Part shown: positions 1-6,422 of the stretch, in pieces
Layout of the letters: each line of letters starts with the position of its first letter
How positions within the stretch are numbered: the stretch's first letter is position 1
NCBI GenBank assembly: GCA_039805165.1
Contig: JBDLUS010000230.1
Coordinates: forward strand, 1-7,775
Direction: 5' to 3'
Origin: CAIZGX01 sp039805165
Lineage (GTDB): Bacteria > Bacteroidota > Bacteroidia > Flavobacteriales_D > Sanyastnellaceae
DNA length: 7,775 bases
Program-made: the position numbers and the translations under genes
The notes under the pieces: generated by a model
Seen by the model: the letters and a program-made list of their open reading frames with translations, nothing else
Database searches by the model: none
What the model was told of the DNA's origin: nothing

Positions 1-1
1 T

Positions 2-823
2 TTGATCGTTACGGTTTTATTTTTCGGAGATCAGCTCGAACGCGAATTGTTTTTAGGAAATGTCAATGCGCTTCTTCTTCTGTTAACCCTCTGGTCTGTT
101 CGCTCCATTGAAAACAAGCAGCACGCAAAGGCGGGATTAATCTATGCAGTTGTCTTGTGTTTTAAGATTCATTTTTTAATACTCCTTCCATATTTCATTT
201 TGAAAAAAGAATGGAAGGTTCTGCTGTTTACCATAATCGGTTTATTAGGAATGGCAATCACCTTATTCATCTGCGTTCCGAATAGATTTGTCGTTCTTCA
301 TACGCAATGGTTTAAGGCCGTTCAAGCGCACAATGTGCAGTTAGATCACAGCCCGAATACAATTTACTTCTTCATCCAGAAAATCCTTTCATCTGTGCAC
401 ATGGCAGTAGTGCCTATTGCTGCAGTGCTTATTGGTTTGGCCATTGCAGGATTCACGTACTTGAAATTTATTTGGAAGAATATTGGGAAAGGATTTCAAT
501 CGAATGAAGCGCTCATTCTTCTCGCGTTAATTCCGGTTTTAACACACACCGACACCGAACATTTCTTGTGGGCAATACCTTTCTTTTTGATGATGCTCAT
601 CACTATTTCAGCATGGAATAAAAAGGGGAAATTGATTGGTGCGGCAATACTCGTTTTGGCGTCGATTCCCTTTCTTTTTAACAGTCCAGATATAGTTGGA
701 AAGGGGCTTTCAAAGCAATTCGACGAAGGAGGTATAGGCCTCATGCTCATGCTGTTGCTACTGTTGTCTCTACTTTATCGCAGTGTTAAGTTTTTTCGAA
801 ATCGGTTCATTCAAATTAGTTAA
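2..823 (+). CDS. GT87/DUF2029-like membrane glycosyltransferase, C-terminal part (5' partial)
   Basis: The reading frame is open to the left edge, so the TTG at position 2 is probably not the start and the N-terminal part is missing. The 273 visible residues are very hydrophobic, with about seven membrane segments (near residues 22-36, 45-64, 73-91, 134-156, 170-182, 188-203 and 210-226, plus a last one near 244-260). The stretch G-N-V-N-A followed by leucines (19-28), the K-I-H-F-L-I-L-L-P-Y loop (55-64) and the H-x-W-A-I-P-F segment (187-194) resemble the GT87 (DUF2029) family. Those are polyprenyl-phosphate-sugar-dependent mannosyl- or arabinofuranosyltransferases with a GT-C fold. The catalytic acidic residues of GT-C enzymes usually lie in the first loops, outside the window, so activity cannot be judged. 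Acceptor and sugar are unknown. The stop TAA (821-823) is followed by a 66-bp spacer before phoH, with no terminator hairpin visible. Confidence 0.68.
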   Translation: MIVTVLFFGDQLERELFLGNVNALLLLLTLWSVRSIENKQHAKAGLIYAVVLCFKIHFLILLPYFILKKEWKVLLFTIIGLLGMAITLFICVPNRFVVLHTQWFKAVQAHNVQLDHSPNTIYFFIQKILSSVHMAVVPIAAVLIGLAIAGFTYLKFIWKNIGKGFQSNEALILLALIPVLTHTDTEHFLWAIPFFLMMLITISAWNKKGKLIGAAILVLASIPFLFNSPDIVGKGLSKQFDEGGIGLMLMLLLLLSLLYRSVKFFRNRFIQIS

Positions 824-889
824 TAACTCGCTATTCGAATTTTTAGGTTGAACGATTGAAGCGAATATATTCGTCAAAACCTTACGAAT
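824..889 (+). promoter_or_regulatory. Possible phoH promoter region with palindromes
   Basis: This 66-bp spacer holds a perfect 12-bp palindrome, CGAATATATTCG (862-873), an 8-bp palindrome ATTCGAAT (833-840), and ACGAAT touching the start codon (884-889). TATATTCG (866-873) is one mismatch from the Bacteroidota -7 consensus TAnnTTTG. A TTG at 848-850 could serve as the -33 element, but the 15-bp spacing is short. No Shine-Dalgarno sequence precedes the ATG at 890. The promoter reading is an inference; phoH could also be read through from the upstream glycosyltransferase gene. Confidence 0.35.
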
Positions 890-2227
890 ATGGCACCAAG
901 AAAACAGCGTAAAATTTATGTGTTGGATACCTCAGTTCTTCTGCACGATCACAACAGTATTAATAATTTTGAAGACAACTACGTTGCCATTCCGATTACG
1001 GTTTTAGAAGAGTTAGATAAGTTCAAGGTCGGAAATGAAAATAAAAATTTCGAAGCACGCGAAACGATTCGTATCATCGATCGCTTGTCTGAGGCCGATA
1101 CCTTGAATACTTGGATACCATTGGGAAATGGGCATGGAGGAAAATTCAAAATAATTCTCGATGTTGATTTGTCTTCTCAGGACGATGCGGAATCAATTTT
1201 TCAATCGAAGAAAAACGATCATAAAATTCTTAACGCAGCCATCGTTCTTCAAAAGCAAGAAAAGCGAAGCAAGGTTGTATTGGTTACGAAGGACATAAAC
1301 CTTCGCATCAAAGGAAAAGCATTGGATATTGTTGCTGAAGATTACAAGACGGGTAAAGTAAAAGATAGTGTTACTTCTTACAGAGGATACAGTGTGCTTG
1401 AAAATGTTTCGGCAGAGGCCATTCGAAAACTTTACACCGCGGGTGAATTGAAAGATGCGAAGGTCTTAGGAAAAGAAAAACACAACAATCATTTTTATGT
1501 GTTGAAGTCAGGAACGTCGAGTGCACTTGCATTCTATGGCGGTATGGCGAAAAACATTGAGCGTATCGATAAGGTATATGCCATGGGTATTAAACCGAAG
1601 AATGCCGAGCAAGCTTTTGCACTTCATGCCATCATGAATCCTGAAATTAAACTTATTACAATTTCGGGCGTTGCAGGAACTGGGAAGACGTTGCTAGCTC
1701 TTGCCGGATCGCTTGAAATGAGAAACGGTTTCGATCAGTTGATTTTAGCTCGCCCAATTATTCCGCTTTCAAACAGAGACATTGGTTTCCTTCCGGGAGA
1801 TGCAGAAGAAAAAGTTTCTCCCTACATGCAACCGCTTTTCGATAATTTGAATTTCATTAAGAAACAATATTCTGAAAATGAAAAGAAGAGAAAGGTAATT
1901 GATGAGATGCAAGCCGATGGCCGAATCATGATAACGCCTTTGGCTTTCATTCGCGGAAGAAGTTTGTCGAATTGTGTTTTCATTATTGATGAAGCGCAAA
2001 ACTTAACTCCACATGAAGTCAAGACAATCATAACCCGAGCTGGAGAAAATACAAAGGTGATTTTAACTGGAGATGTTCGACAGATAGACACACCTTATTT
2101 GGATGAGCAATCGAATGGTTTGTCTTATGTTATAGATCGCTTGAAAGGACAAGATTTGTATTGCCACATCACACTTGAAAAAGGAGAAAGAAGTGAATTA
2201 GCGAATTTGGCTAACGATATGCTCTAA
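890..2227 (+). CDS. PIN-PhoH fusion protein (PhoH2/YlaK-type RNA-directed ATPase)
   Basis: This 445-residue protein has two domains. Residues about 8-150 form a PIN-type nuclease domain: V-L-D-T-S with D13, the T-V-L-E-E-L-D segment with E40/E41, N-D-H-K-I-L with D110, and V-T-K-D with D135 supply the expected acidic metal-binding residues, so the nuclease site looks intact. Residues about 230-445 form a PhoH P-loop ATPase: Walker A GVAGTGKT (260-267), the PhoH signature A-R-P-I-I-P through G-F-L-P-G (287-303), Walker B V-F-I-I-D-E-A-Q (363-370), a T-G-D-x-x-Q-I-D sensor motif (393-400), and an arginine in G-E-R-S (R434) that may act as an arginine finger. In mycobacteria, PIN-PhoH (PhoH2) proteins unwind and cleave RNA; the same role here is inferred from family. 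The length is typical. The ATG at 890 fits because the PIN core starts eight residues later. No antitoxin-like ORF precedes it, unlike the mycobacterial PhoAT-PhoH2 pair. The stop overlaps the convergent downstream gene. Confidence 0.93.
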   Translation: MAPRKQRKIYVLDTSVLLHDHNSINNFEDNYVAIPITVLEELDKFKVGNENKNFEARETIRIIDRLSEADTLNTWIPLGNGHGGKFKIILDVDLSSQDDAESIFQSKKNDHKILNAAIVLQKQEKRSKVVLVTKDINLRIKGKALDIVAEDYKTGKVKDSVTSYRGYSVLENVSAEAIRKLYTAGELKDAKVLGKEKHNNHFYVLKSGTSSALAFYGGMAKNIERIDKVYAMGIKPKNAEQAFALHAIMNPEIKLITISGVAGTGKTLLALAGSLEMRNGFDQLILARPIIPLSNRDIGFLPGDAEEKVSPYMQPLFDNLNFIKKQYSENEKKRKVIDEMQADGRIMITPLAFIRGRSLSNCVFIIDEAQNLTPHEVKTIITRAGENTKVILTGDVRQIDTPYLDEQSNGLSYVIDRLKGQDLYCHITLEKGERSELANLANDML

Positions 2228-2499
2228 ACCGTTTCTTCCAAATTTGAAAGGACAACAATTTGTTCCTTTCCTTTCTTGGTTACGTTGTAACCAAGGCCAC
2301 CCTTGTTTACGATATACCCTTCCAGATACAATTTCGTGACACGTTCACCAAGTTGTGTGCTGTGTGTCTGATGGGCAGCGTCGCGCTGAATGCGCGTCCA
2401 AAAATTAGCCTCTAATTGATTGAGTTTAATGTACTGACTTTTGTTGTTCTTGCGAAAAGTCTGAATGATATCTAAGATTACGAAATCGTATTTATCCAT
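2224..2499 (-). CDS. Small winged-helix-like protein of unknown function
   Basis: This is a 91-residue basic protein. I do not recognise the family. The C-terminal half reads like the end of a winged helix-turn-helix domain. A helix around residues 50-60 (Q-L-G-E-R-V-T-K-L-Y-L) is followed by G-Y-I-V (61-64), a glycine-rich turn, and a beta-wing ending Y-N-V-T-K-K-G-K-E (71-79), much like the Y-x-L-T-x-x-G-K wing seen in PadR or MarR proteins. The N-terminal half (residues 3-35) is predicted helical. It has no signal peptide or membrane segment, so it is probably cytoplasmic and possibly DNA- or RNA-binding. The TAG stop (2224-2226) overlaps the phoH TAA (2225-2227) tail to tail. It is divergent from the T9SS cargo gene. 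It looks like a real gene because it fills the gap between phoH and the divergent promoter region, but its function is unsupported. Confidence 0.68.
   Translation of the reverse strand: MDKYDFVILDIIQTFRKNNKSQYIKLNQLEANFWTRIQRDAAHQTHSTQLGERVTKLYLEGYIVNKGGLGYNVTKKGKEQIVVLSNLEETV
2246..2295 (+). other. Two tandem hairpins just past the phoH stop
   Basis: The first hairpin pairs GAAAGGA (2246-2252) with TCCTTTC (2264-2270), extended by CAA (2253-2255) with TTG (2260-2262) around a bulged T at 2263; the loop is CAAT. The second is a perfect stem, CTTGGTTA (2275-2282) with TAACCAAG (2288-2295), with a 5-nt loop. Both lie inside the 3' coding part of the convergent winged-helix gene. No true U-tract follows, only the T-rich CTTTCTT between the two, so a role in ending phoH transcripts is possible but weak. 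Confidence 0.3.
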
Positions 2500-2637
2500 G
2501 TTTAAAATCTCAAAAAGTTTTGGTTAAGCTTTCCAACGAAAGTACTCTGCTTACTTGGGCGTGTGACAAGCAACTTGAAAATTTTGCTCACAACATATTA
2601 ACTAAATTTTATACCTTCGTTAAACAACCATAATGTA
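2500..2637. promoter_or_regulatory. Divergent promoter region between winged-helix gene and T9SS cargo gene
   Basis: This 138-bp gap separates two genes that point away from each other. On the plus strand TACCTTCG (2612-2619) is one mismatch from TAnnTTTG and lies 18 bp before the ATG at 2638, the usual distance for a short leader. The nearest TTTTG (2582-2586) is 25 bp upstream of it, slightly too far for a standard -33 box. On the minus strand TACTTTCG (2544 down to 2537), also one mismatch off, has TTG at 2569-2567 with a 22-bp gap and would give a leader of about 30 nt for the winged-helix gene. I see no other gene or repeat in the gap. Confidence 0.4.
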
Positions 2638-3687
2638 ATGAAAAAACTTCTACTTGCTGTTTCTTTTGTGTCTCCGTTTTTTTTAATCGCTCAAATTACA
2701 ATTACGAAAAACCATTTGCCACTTGGCGGCGATATTCTTTCGCAAGAAAACGCAAGCTATGTTGGAACCTTCGACGAAGGAGATACAGGCCCGAATCATG
2801 TTTGGAATTTCGACGAGTCGAATCTTACGCTGAGCGGAAATATTCAGCAAACAGAGTGTGTAGATATTTCAACGACACCCTTTGCTTATCAAATATTTTT
2901 TAATAGTCCTTTTGACTCTGAACACAATTCTGATTTTGCTGTTGGCTTAGCAGAATTAGGAGGAAACCTTCAAGGCTTACCTGTTACTTTGGAAGATATT
3001 TATTCATACTATCAAAACAGCAATAGCAGATATGCCATTGTGGGTGTGGGCGCAACCGTGAGCGGTATTCCTATTCCTCAACAAGCGAGTCCTGTAGACG
3101 TGGTTTACGACTATCCAGTTGCTTTCGGAGACTTACATACTAGCGTGTCAGAGCAAGTGATTCAAATTCCAACATTGGGATACAGAAAAACAAATCAAAC
3201 ACGAGTGAATGAAGTAGACGGTTGGGGTACTGTGAATTTTTTCGGGACTTCTTATCAAGCGCTCCGCGTGAAGACAACCATCAATGCTTCTGATTCAATC
3301 TACGTAGATCTTCTTGGATTCGGTTTTCAATTCGATCGTCCAGAAGCAATTGAATATAAGTTTTTGGTTCAAGAACATTTGGTTCCATTGGTTCAAGTGA
3401 ATTATACTGCTGGAGCAAATAGCGGTGTGTTGGTATCTGCACAAACCATCAGTGTCTTAGAAGCAAGCGCACCACAATTCGCAGTGTTTCCGAATCCAAC
3501 TACTGATAACTTAACTGTTAAATGGGAAGGTGCATACAACGTTCCTTACTCGGTCTATAACTTGGAAGGTAAGCGTGTAATGGAAGGAAGTATTTCAGAC
3601 AACTCTCAGATTGAAGTGAGTGGTTTGGCTAACGGATTATATTTCCTTAAAACAGCAACGAGTGAAACGTATTTCTTGAAGAAATAA
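2638..3687 (+). CDS. Secreted protein with T9SS type A C-terminal sorting domain
   Basis: The 349-residue product starts with a Sec signal peptide: K2-K3, a hydrophobic core to about residue 17, and likely cleavage after A18, just before the glutamine of A-Q-I-T. The body (about 20-275) is rich in beta-strand-like, aromatic and Asn/Ser/Thr residues and matches no enzyme motif that I can name. Residues 281-349 form a type IX secretion sorting domain. It opens with F-A-V-F-P-N-P-T (281-288), then shows S-V-Y-N-L-E-G-K-R-V (305-314), the G-L-A-N-G-L-Y-F-L (329-337) strand, and the basic end Y-F-L-K-K. In this family the domain is recognised by the PorU/PorV machinery, removed, and the cargo is secreted or anchored to the surface. 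It is a single-gene transcript with its own promoter and terminator. The signal peptide codons include a T8 run (2677-2684). Function beyond export is unknown. Confidence 0.88.
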   Translation: MKKLLLAVSFVSPFFLIAQITITKNHLPLGGDILSQENASYVGTFDEGDTGPNHVWNFDESNLTLSGNIQQTECVDISTTPFAYQIFFNSPFDSEHNSDFAVGLAELGGNLQGLPVTLEDIYSYYQNSNSRYAIVGVGATVSGIPIPQQASPVDVVYDYPVAFGDLHTSVSEQVIQIPTLGYRKTNQTRVNEVDGWGTVNFFGTSYQALRVKTTINASDSIYVDLLGFGFQFDRPEAIEYKFLVQEHLVPLVQVNYTAGANSGVLVSAQTISVLEASAPQFAVFPNPTTDNLTVKWEGAYNVPYSVYNLEGKRVMEGSISDNSQIEVSGLANGLYFLKTATSETYFLKK

Positions 3688-3704
3688 CTCAAGTGTATAA
3701 AATG

Positions 3705-3733
3705 AAAAAGGGAGCAACTGCTCCCTTTTTTTT
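3705..3733. terminator. Bidirectional intrinsic terminator between T9SS cargo and lipoprotein genes
   Basis: The stem GGGAGC (3710-3715) pairs with GCTCCC (3720-3725) around an AACT loop. It is flanked by A5 (3705-3709) on one side and T8 (3726-3733) on the other. Read on the plus strand it ends the cargo gene 23-46 nt after its stop. Read on the minus strand the A-tract becomes a U-tract and ends the lipoprotein gene, whose stop is at 3749. Confidence 0.9.
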
Positions 3734-3748
3734 ATGCTCGAAAATTTC

Positions 3749-4885
3749 TTAATTACAAGTGAATTCCGTGTTGCTCGGATTCGGATCGCAGAAGTTCAAA
3801 TCGGAAGTGTAAATGCCATTCATTAACGCATTGATATTGCTTGTTCCATTTCCAGATTCAAGCGGAATGTTCAATACATAGGCACTCGCGCGTGAAGCGA
3901 ATAGACCCAATCCGCCTACAACGTTCGTGTAACTCGGACGCTCTTGAATAATTCCGGTTACAGGGTTGTTAACGTTGATGTAGGTCTTCAATTCATCGTT
4001 TGCTAATCCCATGCGCAATTCGAAAGCGCGGGTCTTATTGCCGTCGTAGGTTCCTACTTCGCGACGAATAAGTGTGTTTGTTTCTAGGTTTGTTCCTAAG
4101 AAAGAAAAGAATGGCTCAGCATTGAATGTTAAGTTGTAGTAACCTGAATTCAAATCAATGTCGTCTGCATTAAAGGTTCCTATTTTCCAGTCAATGAATT
4201 TGTCTGTTGAAGAGACCAATTGAGTTAATGCGTTGTCGGAATACAAGTTTTCCGTGTAATAAAAACGCAAAGCCAAATCATAAATCTCAGCGTTGTCAAT
4301 CGGCGTCCAACGAATGGAAACATTGTCGCGGTAATCAATTGCACCAGTTACAGTGTTAGTCGATGCGAAAGACAATCCTAAGTTTGTTTGAGGACTTTGG
4401 AAGAATACTTCTGCCGAAGGAATAACGTTGGTCCAAGCGAATACGTCAGGTCGAGAAACGAAGTCTGCTACTAATTTGTATTTCGCATTCGGATTAATTC
4501 CATTTGGACTAGCGAAGTAGTAAACAGTTTGCTCAGGACCGTAGAACATGCCATTTACATCTTTGTTGTAAATGGTTATGGGTTGCAAGTTGTGAATGGC
4601 AATCGGATTCGGGTTTCCAGTTGCATACTCTTCAATTTTTAATGCAGCGAATTCTTCCCACTTGTATTCAGAACTGTCGCGAATCATTGCGTAATCGTTC
4701 AAATTTCCATCACCTAAAAAAGTCTTTGTAATCTTCACGAATTGAGTGTCGGCCTGCGGATCTAATAATCCGAAAACTACCGTTGTGCTCGCATACGGAG
4801 CAGTCAAATCAACCTCTGTCTCACACGAAGAAAAAACAACCAATGACACGGCCGCAATAGCCGATAAAGAAAAAATCTTATTCAT
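3749..4885 (-). CDS. Cell-envelope lipoprotein, DUF4249-like
   Basis: This 378-residue protein begins with a lipoprotein signal peptide: N2-K3, a hydrophobic core, and F-S-S-C with the lipidated cysteine at C21. The mature N-terminus C-E-T-E-V-D-L is acidic, as in many Bacteroidota lipoproteins that are moved to the cell surface, although no strict export signal can be claimed. The sequence after it (A-P-Y-A-S-T-T-V-V-F-G-L-L near 29-41, then an F-L-G-D-G-N segment near 56-61) resembles the DUF4249-type lipoproteins of this phylum. The rest is beta-rich. Two cysteines near the end (C366 and C377) could form a disulphide. DUF4249 proteins are often encoded next to TonB-dependent receptors, but none is in this window. 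It lies downstream of the acyl-CoA reductase gene on the same strand with a 53-bp gap that holds its own -7 box. The function is unknown. Confidence 0.75.
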   Translation of the reverse strand: MNKIFSLSAIAAVSLVVFSSCETEVDLTAPYASTTVVFGLLDPQADTQFVKITKTFLGDGNLNDYAMIRDSSEYKWEEFAALKIEEYATGNPNPIAIHNLQPITIYNKDVNGMFYGPEQTVYYFASPNGINPNAKYKLVADFVSRPDVFAWTNVIPSAEVFFQSPQTNLGLSFASTNTVTGAIDYRDNVSIRWTPIDNAEIYDLALRFYYTENLYSDNALTQLVSSTDKFIDWKIGTFNADDIDLNSGYYNLTFNAEPFFSFLGTNLETNTLIRREVGTYDGNKTRAFELRMGLANDELKTYINVNNPVTGIIQERPSYTNVVGGLGLFASRASAYVLNIPLESGNGTSNINALMNGIYTSDLNFCDPNPSNTEFTCN

Positions 4886-4889
4886 GTTT

Positions 4890-4915
4890 CAAATATAAGT
4901 CGCGATTAAGCTCAA
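4890..4915 (-). promoter_or_regulatory. Promoter of the lipoprotein gene, apparently leaderless
   Basis: On the minus strand TATATTTG (4897 down to 4890) is an exact match to the Bacteroidota -7 consensus TAnnTTTG. Only four bases separate it from the ATG at 4885, so transcription should begin at or next to the start codon. A TTG at 4915-4913 is a possible -33 element with a short 15-bp gap; TTTG at 4925-4922 gives 24 bp. The start codon is fixed by the signal peptide, so a much later start is unlikely. Confidence 0.55.
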
Positions 4916-4938
4916 TAAATTCAAATCTTGTCAATTTC

Positions 4939-5994
4939 TTACACGTTCAGCGAAATTAAAAACTCAAGTGTATTCACGTTATCTGCGTAATCGGTAAGAG
5001 CTGGGCATTGGCTGTTTCCAAATGGAATAAATTCATTTCCAACAATACATTGTATTTGATCGGCATGATTTTCCAAATGCTGAAGCAACGCTTCCTTGTT
5101 TTCATATCGCTCGTAAAACACCGAAGCCACAGGAGATGCAATGTTTTTGTCTTCCTTGAAAATCACAAATCCGTTTTCCAAAAGATCTTCATTATTCAAC
5201 AACCAAACAGCTTTGTTGTAGTCATAGTTGTTCGCGTATTTGTTGTGCGTAGCAATGGATTGAAAACTGAAAATGCCGTTGAAGATTCTGTCTAAATCGA
5301 AATCGACGGGCATGTAAAGTTTGGTGACATTTCGGCAACCTAAACCGAAATAGTCGAAAAGGTCGTTTCCTAATTTCTCAAGCTGCTCGGGCGTTTCATT
5401 TCCATCGAGAATGGCAACACTATTTCTATTTTGACGAATAATGTGAGGGTACTTTCCAAAATAATTGTGGAAGTGTACCGCGGTTGAATTGCTTCCAGTA
5501 GCAATTACCGCTTCGAAGTCTTCGAGTTTTCCTCTTGAAAATGAATAGTTCAAATCGAAGTCGTTTTCAAATTTTCCAGCAATCTTCAATAGAGCGGGGA
5601 TAAGAATAGGGTCGTCTGAACTTAATTTGATTAACGCTTTGTTTCCAGTAATGAGAACAGAAAGAATATCGTGAAATCCAACAATAGGAATGTTTCCTGC
5701 ACAGATAATTGCAACAGTCTTTGGTTTACTCGAGAATGAAACACCGTTCGTCCAAGCTGAAAGCTTCTCTTGGGTCAATTCATTCGACCAAGCGGTGAGG
5801 GCTTGACGAACATTCGCTGGGGTGAACCATCCGTTGAAGGTAAACGCCGATTCAATGACGTCATTTACTCCGTTGAACTCTTCTTCGGTTAATCCGCATG
5901 CGTATCCAGGCCAATCTTTCTTGTCTGAAAAGTTCTGCAGGGCCTGTCCCAGTTGAACAAATGTTTGAATTCGTTGTTCTAGAGTTGAATTCAT
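4939..5994 (-). CDS. Acyl-CoA reductase, LuxC family
   Basis: This 351-residue protein fits the LuxC acyl reductase family, an aldehyde-dehydrogenase-like fold that uses NADPH to reduce an activated fatty acyl group to an aldehyde through a thioester on cysteine. Visible hallmarks are the nucleotide-binding region V-A-I-I-C-A-G-N-I-P-I-V-G-F (94-107), the T-G-N-K-A-L-I-K-L-S-S-D-D segment (116-128), A-T-G-S-N-S (165-170), and F-G-L-G-C-R-N-V (216-223), where C220 is the likely catalytic cysteine. The length is somewhat below that of bioluminescence LuxC (about 480), as is usual in Bacteroidota. The frame stays open for 43 codons upstream to 6123, but that extension would run into the opposite-strand ferredoxin gene. 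The ATG at 5994, giving M-N-S-T-L-E-Q-R-I, is the better start. No luxA, luxB, luxD or luxE lies nearby, so a light-emitting role is not implied. The gene is divergent from a ferredoxin gene, and the aldehyde's fate is unknown. Confidence 0.9.
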   Translation of the reverse strand: MNSTLEQRIQTFVQLGQALQNFSDKKDWPGYACGLTEEEFNGVNDVIESAFTFNGWFTPANVRQALTAWSNELTQEKLSAWTNGVSFSSKPKTVAIICAGNIPIVGFHDILSVLITGNKALIKLSSDDPILIPALLKIAGKFENDFDLNYSFSRGKLEDFEAVIATGSNSTAVHFHNYFGKYPHIIRQNRNSVAILDGNETPEQLEKLGNDLFDYFGLGCRNVTKLYMPVDFDLDRIFNGIFSFQSIATHNKYANNYDYNKAVWLLNNEDLLENGFVIFKEDKNIASPVASVFYERYENKEALLQHLENHADQIQCIVGNEFIPFGNSQCPALTDYADNVNTLEFLISLNV

Positions 5995-6052
5995 CGTAGG
6001 TGTATTAAATTTGCACGCGAAATTAAGGTTGAATTTAGATAAATAGCAGAAT
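5995..6052. promoter_or_regulatory. Divergent promoter region between acyl-CoA reductase and ferredoxin genes
   Basis: On the plus strand TAAATTTG (6006-6013) matches TAnnTTTG exactly, and a TTG at 5985-5987 lies 18 bp upstream, a good -33/-7 pair for the ferredoxin gene with a leader of roughly 30 nt. Its -33 box falls inside the first codons of the reductase gene. On the minus strand TAATTTCG (6025 down to 6018), one mismatch off, would give the reductase a leader of about 17 nt. The two -7 boxes are only 4 bp apart, so polymerase binding to one probably excludes the other. Confidence 0.55.
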
Positions 6053-6403
6053 ATGGCAATAATGATTACAGACGAGTGCATCAACTGCGGTGCATGCGAA
6101 CCAGAGTGTCCAAACAACGCCATCTACGAAGGTGGAGCAGAGTGGAAGTATAGCGAGGGGACAGGGCTTCGTGGTATCATGACCCCATTGAACGGCGGTG
6201 GTGAAATAGATGCAGACGGTCTTCAAGAACCGAGGAGTATGGATGTTTACTACATCGTTTCAGACAAATGTACCGAATGTGTTGGTTTTCACGATGAGCC
6301 TCAATGTGCGGCGGTATGTCCAGTAGACTGCTGCGTGGACGATCCCGAATTCAGAGAGACAGAAGAATATTTGTTGAAGAAGAAAGAGTTCATGCATTTG
6401 TAA
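6053..6403 (+). CDS. 2[4Fe-4S] ferredoxin
   Basis: This 116-residue protein is an electron carrier with two iron-sulphur cluster motifs. The first is C9-x2-C12-x2-C15-x3-C19-P and the second C73-x2-C76-x8-C85-x3-C89-P. By family rule C9, C12, C15 and C89 hold one cluster and C73, C76, C85 and C19 hold the other. The eight-residue gap in the second motif and the following P-V-D-C-C resemble the Allochromatium/YfhL-type ferredoxins, which have low-potential clusters. Between the motifs sits a segment of about 50 residues (W31-K-Y-S, then G-G-G-E-I-D-A-D and V-Y-Y-I-V) that is longer than in clostridial ferredoxins; I recall it as typical of Bacteroidota homologues. The ATG at 6053 gives M-A-I-M-I-T-D-E-C-I, the common N-terminus; the ATG at 6062 is a poorer choice. 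It is divergent from the acyl-CoA reductase gene and followed by a strong terminator. Its redox partner is not identified. Confidence 0.95.
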   Translation: MAIMITDECINCGACEPECPNNAIYEGGAEWKYSEGTGLRGIMTPLNGGGEIDADGLQEPRSMDVYYIVSDKCTECVGFHDEPQCAAVCPVDCCVDDPEFRETEEYLLKKKEFMHL

Positions 6404-6422
6404 ATGCATATTGATAGAAAAG

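Noticed and set aside
496..750. Minus-strand open frame inside the glycosyltransferase gene
   Set aside because: It is antisense to a recognisable membrane protein and shows no motif or start signal.
1769..2091. Two minus-strand open frames inside phoH
   Set aside because: They lie entirely within well-conserved PhoH codons and encode cysteine- and serine-rich peptides without domain features; they are shadows of the real frame.
2677..2684. T8 run in the signal-peptide codons as a phase-variation tract
   Set aside because: Eight Ts are expected now and then in AT-rich signal peptides with Phe and Leu codons. Nothing else suggests phase switching.
5008..5295. Plus-strand open frame inside the acyl-CoA reductase gene
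   Set aside because: It overlaps the C-terminal part of the reductase in antisense and has an unnatural V/F-rich composition.
4939..5994. A lux bioluminescence operon
   Set aside because: Only a LuxC-family reductase is present. No luciferase or other lux gene is nearby, and such orphan reductases are common in Bacteroidota.
5995..6123. A 43-codon N-terminal extension of the acyl-CoA reductase frame, starting at 6123
   Set aside because: It would run antisense through the start of the ferredoxin gene and across the divergent promoter. The family-like N-terminus begins at the ATG at 5994.
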